From contig NZ_VFMY01000001.1 in the NCBI RefSeq assembly GCF_006715305.1, positions 1,178,001 through 1,242,000 of the forward strand: a stretch of 64,000 nucleotides of DNA. Reading direction: 5' to 3'. This DNA is from Arthrobacter sp. SLBN-100. Lineage in GTDB: Bacteria > Actinomycetota > Actinomycetes > Actinomycetales > Micrococcaceae. Position numbers and translations under genes: made by a program. Below are positions 59,062-64,000 of this stretch, one piece after another; within the stretch, counting starts at the first letter, position 1, and the number at the start of each line of letters is the position of its first letter. A model generated the notes under the pieces. The model searched no databases, was not told the DNA's origin, and was given only the letters and a program-made list of their open reading frames with translations.

Positions 59062-59955
59062 GTGAGCGCGGTGAAGCCCGATATACCGGGCCGTCGTGTT
59101 CCCGCCGTCGTCCTGCCCGGCGGAGACGGAATAGGTGATGAAGGACGCCGACGTCCTTGGAGCCGATATGTGGCCCTCGGGGATTCGTTCACCGAGGGGG
59201 TGGGGGATCCCGAGCCAGGGAGCCCCGGCGGGCTGCGCGGCTGGGCCGACCGCGTTGCCGAGGAACTGGCCGTGGGGAACGGGGACTTCGCCTATGCAAA
59301 CCTTGCCGTCCGCGGCCTGCTCCTTGAACAGATCCTGAGCCAGCAAATCGGCCCCGCCCTGGCCCTGGGCCCGGATCTGATTACACTGTCGGCCGGAGGA
59401 AATGACATGGTTTTCCATGGCAGTGATCCAGACAAGCTCGCGCACAAACTTGAGGCCGGGGTGGGCGTGCTGAGCCAATCGGGCGCGGCCGTGGTGCTGT
59501 TCACCGGACCTGACTGGGCGTCCACTCCCGTGTTGGGCCGTAACCGGGCGAAAGTGGCGATCTTCAACGAAAACGTCCGTGCGATCGCTACCCGCTACGA
59601 CGCGTTTGTTGCTGACCTGTGGTCCTTGAGACAGCTGAGGGACCGGCGGATGTGGGATCCAGACCGGCTGCACCTCTCGCCGTTGGGACATTACGCCGTG
59701 GCCAAGATGGTGTTGGAGACCCTCAACGTCCAGCACACGCTCCAACCACTGGAACCCAAGGCTCTCCCGGCGAGCAGGTGGCATAAGGCAAAGGCCGGAG
59801 ATCTCCTCTGGGCGAGGAACTACCTTGTTCCTTGGGCACTCAGGCAACTCCGACCGCACCCAGCGGCGGAACTCCGGGCGAAACGGCCGGAGCCTGCCCA
59901 GGTATTCACCGGCGGGAAGCTGCCCGGGCCGTACCCGTCCATCGCTAAGGGGTAA
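59062..59955 (+). CDS. SGNH/GDSL hydrolase
   Basis: 297 aa. Block I is VALGDSFTEG (Ser42), block III SAGGND, block V DRLHLSPLGHY with the Asp and His. It is an esterase/lipase of unknown substrate; the N-terminal 35 residues are not a clear signal peptide. GTG start follows AAAGGGGG. The end passes 49 bp before the ligase start on the same strand, so they may be an operon. Confidence 0.9.
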   Translation: MSAVKPDIPGRRVPAVVLPGGDGIGDEGRRRPWSRYVALGDSFTEGVGDPEPGSPGGLRGWADRVAEELAVGNGDFAYANLAVRGLLLEQILSQQIGPALALGPDLITLSAGGNDMVFHGSDPDKLAHKLEAGVGVLSQSGAAVVLFTGPDWASTPVLGRNRAKVAIFNENVRAIATRYDAFVADLWSLRQLRDRRMWDPDRLHLSPLGHYAVAKMVLETLNVQHTLQPLEPKALPASRWHKAKAGDLLWARNYLVPWALRQLRPHPAAELRAKRPEPAQVFTGGKLPGPYPSIAKG

Positions 59956-59989
59956 TCACCATGACTGCGACCAGGCCTATTCTGAGGGC

Positions 59990-61015
59990 ATGGCGCAGTC
60001 GGATGAGATACTACCTCCGGTGCTTTGCCCACCGCTGGAGGTGGTGTTGGCGAAGGCGGTGAAAGGCATACCCCCGCCTGCCGCACTGCCGGGCCAGGTG
60101 CTTTTCGAGCCGAAATTTGACGGGTATCGGATCCTGATTTTCCGTGACCGCAACGGGGTGGGCTTGTGGTCTCGTCAGGGCAAGGAGTTGACCAGGTATT
60201 TTCCGGAGTTGGTGGAGGCGGCAGCGGCCATGATTCCGCCTGGCTGTGTGGTCGATGGTGAGGCAGTGGTGTGGTCAGGGGGCAGGTTGAATTTCGAGGC
60301 CTTGCAGCGGAGGTTGTCTGCTGGCAGGGAAGGACTGCAGACCATGGTCCGTGAACGGCCCGCAAATTTTGTCGGCTTCGATGTCCTCGGGGTGGCCGGG
60401 CAGGACGCGAGGGACCTGCCGCTGGCGGACCGCCGGGCCCTGCTCGAAGAGCTGGCCACGGTTTGGGTTCCCCCACTATCTCTGTCTCCTCAAACGGCGG
60501 AACGGGACCTCGCCCGGCAGTGGTTTGAGGGACTCCCCGGGGCAGGGATGGAAGGGCTTGTAGCCAAGAGCAGCAGCCAGCCCTATGAGGGTGGGAAACG
60601 ACTGTGGCTAAAGGCCAAGCACGTCTCGGAAGTGGACGTCGTCTGTGCTGCCGTTATCGGCCCCATCGAGCGGCCGACCGAAATCGTGGCGGGCCTGCCG
60701 ATCGGCGGCGAGCTGCGAATCGTTGGTCGCAGCTCCCCCCTGAAAGCCGCGGACAGCAGGACGCTCGCCCGCTGGCTGCAGCCCGCTGCGGGACCCCACC
60801 CTTGGCCGGCCATGGTGAAAGGGACCACACTGGACCGGTTCAACCGTGACGCATCCCCTACCGAGCTGACGCTCGTCGATCCCGTCGTCGTTGAAGTCCT
60901 TGCCGACGCTGCATGGTCCGGTCAATCATTCCGGCATCCGCTACGGTTCCGCAGAGTCCGTCCGGAGCTCAACCCTGCCGACGTCGAGGTTCCGGCAAAC
61001 CTTGGCCTTCGATGA
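59990..61015 (+). CDS. ATP-dependent DNA ligase (LigC/LigD ligase-domain type)
   Basis: 341 aa. The adenylated Lys42 is in FEPKFDGYRIL; VVDGEAVVW, MEGLVAKSSSQPY and WLKAKHVSEVDVV are motifs III-V. The OB-fold domain ends RFRRVRPELNPADVEVP. It seals nicks in end-joining or repair. No ku or LigD polymerase/nuclease gene is near. The ATG at 59990 gives the family N-terminus; longer upstream frame is the SGNH gene shadow. Confidence 0.92.
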   Translation: MAQSDEILPPVLCPPLEVVLAKAVKGIPPPAALPGQVLFEPKFDGYRILIFRDRNGVGLWSRQGKELTRYFPELVEAAAAMIPPGCVVDGEAVVWSGGRLNFEALQRRLSAGREGLQTMVRERPANFVGFDVLGVAGQDARDLPLADRRALLEELATVWVPPLSLSPQTAERDLARQWFEGLPGAGMEGLVAKSSSQPYEGGKRLWLKAKHVSEVDVVCAAVIGPIERPTEIVAGLPIGGELRIVGRSSPLKAADSRTLARWLQPAAGPHPWPAMVKGTTLDRFNRDASPTELTLVDPVVVEVLADAAWSGQSFRHPLRFRRVRPELNPADVEVPANLGLR

Positions 61016-62580
61016 CGACGACTATTGAACTCGCATTCCCTTCAGGCCCGGAACCAAGGGACCTGGAAGGTGGAGCGGGCATTTCGTCTCGGCGGCAGCG
61101 AAGGTGCACGAGGCTTTCCTCGAGTGCGCTGACCTCGCCCAAGCACTGGTGCTGCCGGGCTTCGTCCAGGCGGTCCTCAGCGCTGGCGGTCATGTCCTCA
61201 AGGCGTCCGGACTGGGCGGGGTCAATTTGGAGGAAACGGCATTTCAAGCAGGCGTGCTCGTGGGTGCAGGGGGTGGCGTAAGGGCGGTGGCAGGTGCCCA
61301 ACGCTACTTTTCTCGGGAGGAAGTGCTGTTCAAACTCCTTCCACTCCTCTGCGATGCGGAACGCAATTCGTCCTCCGCGCGGGTTTGTCGGCGTCGTTCG
61401 ATGAAGGCGTGGTGCGCTTGGATGACGTGTACTGGGAAGACAGCCGTGTACCCCCTCGTTGATTCCACGTTCAGGTGACCGAGGAGGGTGGAAACGATAT
61501 GCAGGGGCAGGCCAGTACCAACCAGTTCGGTAGCGAAGAGTCGACGGAAGTCGTGGGGGTGAACATGACCGGCGCGCCAGCATCACAAAGTCCAGCATTG
61601 AAGGCGATAGCGTCAAGGATGCACCGGATGTAGGCGTGGGAAAGCAAATTCTGTGTCGGCCTGACTAATCGCGCGAACAAATGCGGCAGGGCCTCACCGA
61701 AGGTCTTCTCGGAAGGGTCGTACCGGACAGACAACGGCACCGTCTGTGAGGTTCCTCGGGCACGGCGCTGAACTTCGACGAGGATTTTGACCAGTTCCGG
61801 CGACATCGGAATCAGTCGTTCCTGGTCCGTCTTCGAGGGAACAATGTGGAGCAGGGGCACGATGGTGTTGGTCGTGGGGGCAACGTAGTGACGCAGGGAC
61901 AGCTGGGTCAGCTCCTGCAGCTCTTCGACTCTGATGCCGGTCCTCCTTCAAGGTCGACGCGACTGCCCAGCCCCAGAATCCGTCCGCTTCCACCCTGGTG
62001 ATGTCTGCACGCTTGCCAACCGCGACCGGGGACGCGGCTCCTTTCTCCGCGGCAACCACTTCTGCCCACACACGTGCCCTGGTGTTTGCAATGACCCGAA
62101 CCGGCGGGTCGTGCCGCCGGTAAGTCACACCGTCGATCGTGAAGGACTCGCCGTGGGCCGTGGCTAAGCTTGGCTCCAACAGGCGATGACCGCGGTCACG
62201 TAGTGCGGTAGCGGAGCGCATGAAGGCAGGAAGGATCGGCGTCAGGGAGCGGGTCCGCTGCTGCATCCGGAATTGGACCTGTTTGCCTTGTTTCGAGACC
62301 GTTCGGACCACGGTCCGGGGCATGGGAGTGGGGGCCACCCAAATGGCCCACCGCTCAGGTTCCTCGTGGGACCACTCCGCAACGTCGCGGTGGAGGGCGC
62401 GGACAACAAAGTACGTAGAAGCGGTCTCCCGCCGAGGCTGTCCCTCCAGCGTCATGGTGAGCCGCTCCCGCCGCTGGGCGGCGACGGCGGGTGAGAGACG
62501 GAGGTCTTGCTGGTTCGGGTTGCTATCAATAACTTCCGCCCAGAAGAGACGCACGAGCCGAGGGCGCCCATCCTCTATTG
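60969..62580 (-). pseudogene. Tyrosine recombinase/integrase relic with several frameshifts
   Basis: Read from right to left: a piece from about 62554 to 61945 (TASTYFVVRALHRDVAEW, FWGWAVASTLKE), a frame change near 61945, then GIRVEELQELTQLSLRHYV and LLHIVPSKTDQERLIPMSPE. Near 61553 another change gives HDFRRLFATELVGTG, STLLGHLNVESTRGYT, with the recombinase HxxR, LGH and Tyr. A third change near 61350 leads to EEWKEFEQHFLPRKVALG and a Cys/His-rich C-terminus (CHRPYATPCTHEHACLKC). This is the large actinobacterial integrase type. The true N-terminus is missing, and it overlaps the ligase end. Confidence 0.85.
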
Positions 62581-62650
62581 GTCAACTCGCGGCATTGATC
62601 GGACCGGGATCCTGAGTAGCATTGCAAGCACATCCAGGCGAGGGGGCATC

Positions 62651-63166
62651 ATGGACAAGCCCGACGACACGGCGGCGGCCACCGGCTTACAGGGCAGGGC
62701 GTACAGGCTCGGAGCCGGCGAGGGGACTGCCCTGTGGTTCACGAACGCACTGGTCACAGTCAAGACAGGCGGCCCCGAGACAAAGCAGCGGCTGACCGTT
62801 ATGGAGATTCTGCATCCGGCGGGCTACGCACCGCCGATGCACCGGCATCTGGTCGAGGATGAATCCTTCTACATTCTTTCGGGCACGGCTCTCTTCGAGA
62901 GCGACGGTGAGCGCTTCACCGTGCAAAGAGGCGATTTCGTGTTCCTTCCGCAAGGTTCCACCCACACGTTTCTGGCGGGCCCGCACGAGTCATTCCGGTG
63001 CCTGGTGATCACCGTGCCCGCCGGCTTCGAAACCTTCGCCGCCGAGGCGGGAGCGCCCGCAGCACGGAGGGAACTGCCGGACCCCGCACCCATCGACGCC
63101 GAAGTATTGGCCAGCATTGCCGCCCGCCACAACATCGAGATCATGGGGCCGCCGCTTACTCCTTGA
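62651..63166 (+). CDS. Cupin domain protein
   Basis: 171 aa. A double-stranded beta-helix with HRHLVEDESFYILSG (metal-binding cupin motif 1) and GDFVFLPQGSTHTF (motif 2). It may bind a metal and a small ligand or act as isomerase/oxygenase; unknown. GAGGGGGC precedes ATG at 62651. Frame intact. Confidence 0.88.
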   Translation: MDKPDDTAAATGLQGRAYRLGAGEGTALWFTNALVTVKTGGPETKQRLTVMEILHPAGYAPPMHRHLVEDESFYILSGTALFESDGERFTVQRGDFVFLPQGSTHTFLAGPHESFRCLVITVPAGFETFAAEAGAPAARRELPDPAPIDAEVLASIAARHNIEIMGPPLTP

Positions 63167-63167
63167 C

Positions 63168-63286
63168 CTGCACATCCTCGGTGCCGACCGCGGCACTACG
63201 GACCCGGACCTCCTGCGGTTCCTCTCACCCCTGGGTGGGAACACATCAACCTCACCGGCGACTACACCTGGCCGCGCGCCAACTAA
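63168..63286 (+). pseudogene. Tn3 family transposase C-terminal remnant
   Basis: LLRFLSPLG followed, after a one-base frame loss near 63235, by WEHINLTGDYTWPRAN and a TAA at 63284-63286. The block SPLxWEHINLTGDYxW is the C-terminal signature of Tn3 transposases. The rest of the gene (about 950 residues) is absent. No 38-bp Tn3 end was recognised. Confidence 0.8.
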
Positions 63287-63319
63287 ACAGGGGCGGAGCC
63301 GGCGGGACGCAGCAGCCGA

Positions 63320-63874
63320 CTGAACCGGGAAGAAGGCGGTCCCCTCCATGGCCAAATTCGGGACATCCTTCACCGGCAGATCGTAGATCTGCAGCTCTCA
63401 CCAGGTTCCTCACTGCCCACCGAAGAGGAACTGCAAAGGCAGTTCGGCCTTTCCCGCGGCGTCGTACGCCAAGCCCTGTCCGGTCTCGCCGACCTCGGCC
63501 TGATCAGGCGGCAGCGCGGCCGCGGCAGCGTAGTAGCCGCAACGCCAGTCCTCCGCCGGCATGTTCAGCGGGTGGTCTGGATGAGCAGGCCGCCGCACAC
63601 GGCCAGCGCCTGCGAACTCACGTCTTTAGGCCTCGAATGGTTCAACGTCTGGCACAGCCCCAACACGGTCTTCGACTTGGACGCACAAGTCACAACCCAG
63701 CCCGCACGCGTATCCCAAGAACACATCCGACGCCTACGGAACCTGAGCCAGCAACTCGAATCAGAACTAGCCGATTTTAACGAGGCGCGCGCTAAGAACC
63801 GCCCATCCAGTGCAGCCAACTTCTGGCATTGGTGCAGACGACTCCAGAAACCGACATCCGCTCGGGGCCACTAA
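63320..63874 (+). CDS. GntR family regulator-like protein, start codon not evident
   Basis: The frame reads LNREEGGPLHGQIRDIL, LPTEEELQRQFGLSRGVV, RQALSGLADLGLIRRQRG: a GntR winged-helix domain with recognition helix near SRGVVRQAL. After about residue 85 there is a helical C-terminal part that is not a UTRA or FCD domain. There is no ATG/GTG/TTG between the TAA at 63286 and the domain, so the 5' end is probably lost or starts with CTG at 63320. The Tn3 relic directly upstream suggests truncation by a transposon. Confidence 0.6.
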   Translation: MNREEGGPLHGQIRDILHRQIVDLQLSPGSSLPTEEELQRQFGLSRGVVRQALSGLADLGLIRRQRGRGSVVAATPVLRRHVQRVVWMSRPPHTASACELTSLGLEWFNVWHSPNTVFDLDAQVTTQPARVSQEHIRRLRNLSQQLESELADFNEARAKNRPSSAANFWHWCRRLQKPTSARGH

Positions 63875-64000
63875 AAGTGTTAAGAATCAGGTTTTAGGCC
63901 GGGTGGAGTTGTGGCCTTCGGAGCTTTGTGGCGGTGTTTTGTTGGCGCTCTTTGTCGTTGTTGCCGATGACGAGGGTGCTGGCGGCTGATTCGATGACGC
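63875..64000. other. Window end, no gene assigned
   Basis: A lower-GC 126-bp stretch. A minus-strand frame may enter from beyond the window and end near 63900, but it is too short to name. Confidence 0.3.

Overview
The window is high-GC DNA from an actinobacterium. Gene order and protein type fit the Micrococcaceae, most likely an Arthrobacter or Pseudarthrobacter. Evidence: NucS-type mismatch endonuclease, DUF2017 next to clpS, DUF3039 next to a helicase, DUF2550 behind atpC, DUF4193, a Rho factor with a long basic insertion, many GTG/TTG starts, and at least nine genes with a TANNNT -10 box only 6-7 nt before the start codon (leaderless transcription). This is an inference from gene content; no rRNA is present.

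Layout. 1-5.6 kb: end of an ADP-ribosylglycohydrolase, an exonuclease-BRCT protein, DedA, then the minus-strand set murI, metallo-hydrolase, rph, rdgB. 5.7-9.0 kb: clpS-DUF2017 and pncB-pncA diverge around seven copies of a 59-bp tandem repeat. 9.1-22 kb: helicase-DUF3039, nagB, an ABC exporter pair, a YbbN-like protein with an old-yellow enzyme, a large membrane-anchored protein of unknown role, an AI-2E-type permease, an alpha/beta hydrolase, a small zinc protein and nucS. 22.3-26.6 kb: a cold-shock gene, then an MprF-like lipid aminoacyltransferase coupled to a membrane esterase. 26.6-34.9 kb: complete F1Fo ATP synthase operon led by two small AtpI/AtpZ-type proteins and followed by DUF2550. 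35-40 kb: cell-surface glycan genes (WbpL-like, CapD/WbpM-like, two family 2 glycosyltransferases). 39.9-51.9 kb: tsaC-prmC-prfA, rho, and the minus-strand chain argS-lysA-hom-thrC-thrB, joining arginyl-tRNA synthetase to lysine and threonine synthesis.

52-55 kb: an extracytoplasmic flavin electron-transfer module made of an FMN-binding lipoprotein (frameshifted in this sequence), ApbE flavin transferase and an NqrB/RnfD-like membrane protein fused to a flavin reductase.

55.1-64 kb: downstream of tRNA-Arg(CCG) the character changes. Many pieces are broken by frameshifts: an FtsH protease fragment, two small heat-shock genes, a hypothetical gene, a tyrosine recombinase and a Tn3 transposase tail. 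Between them lie apparently intact genes (DUF4193, NADPH-FMN reductase, SGNH hydrolase with two DnaA-box-like sites upstream, ATP-dependent DNA ligase, cupin, GntR-like regulator). It reads as a decaying stress-related genomic island at a tRNA gene. The strongest leads for something new are the 59-bp array, the pseudo-rhomboid/aminoacyltransferase/esterase operon, the flavinylated module, and the nested inverted repeat behind rho. None can be proven new from sequence alone.
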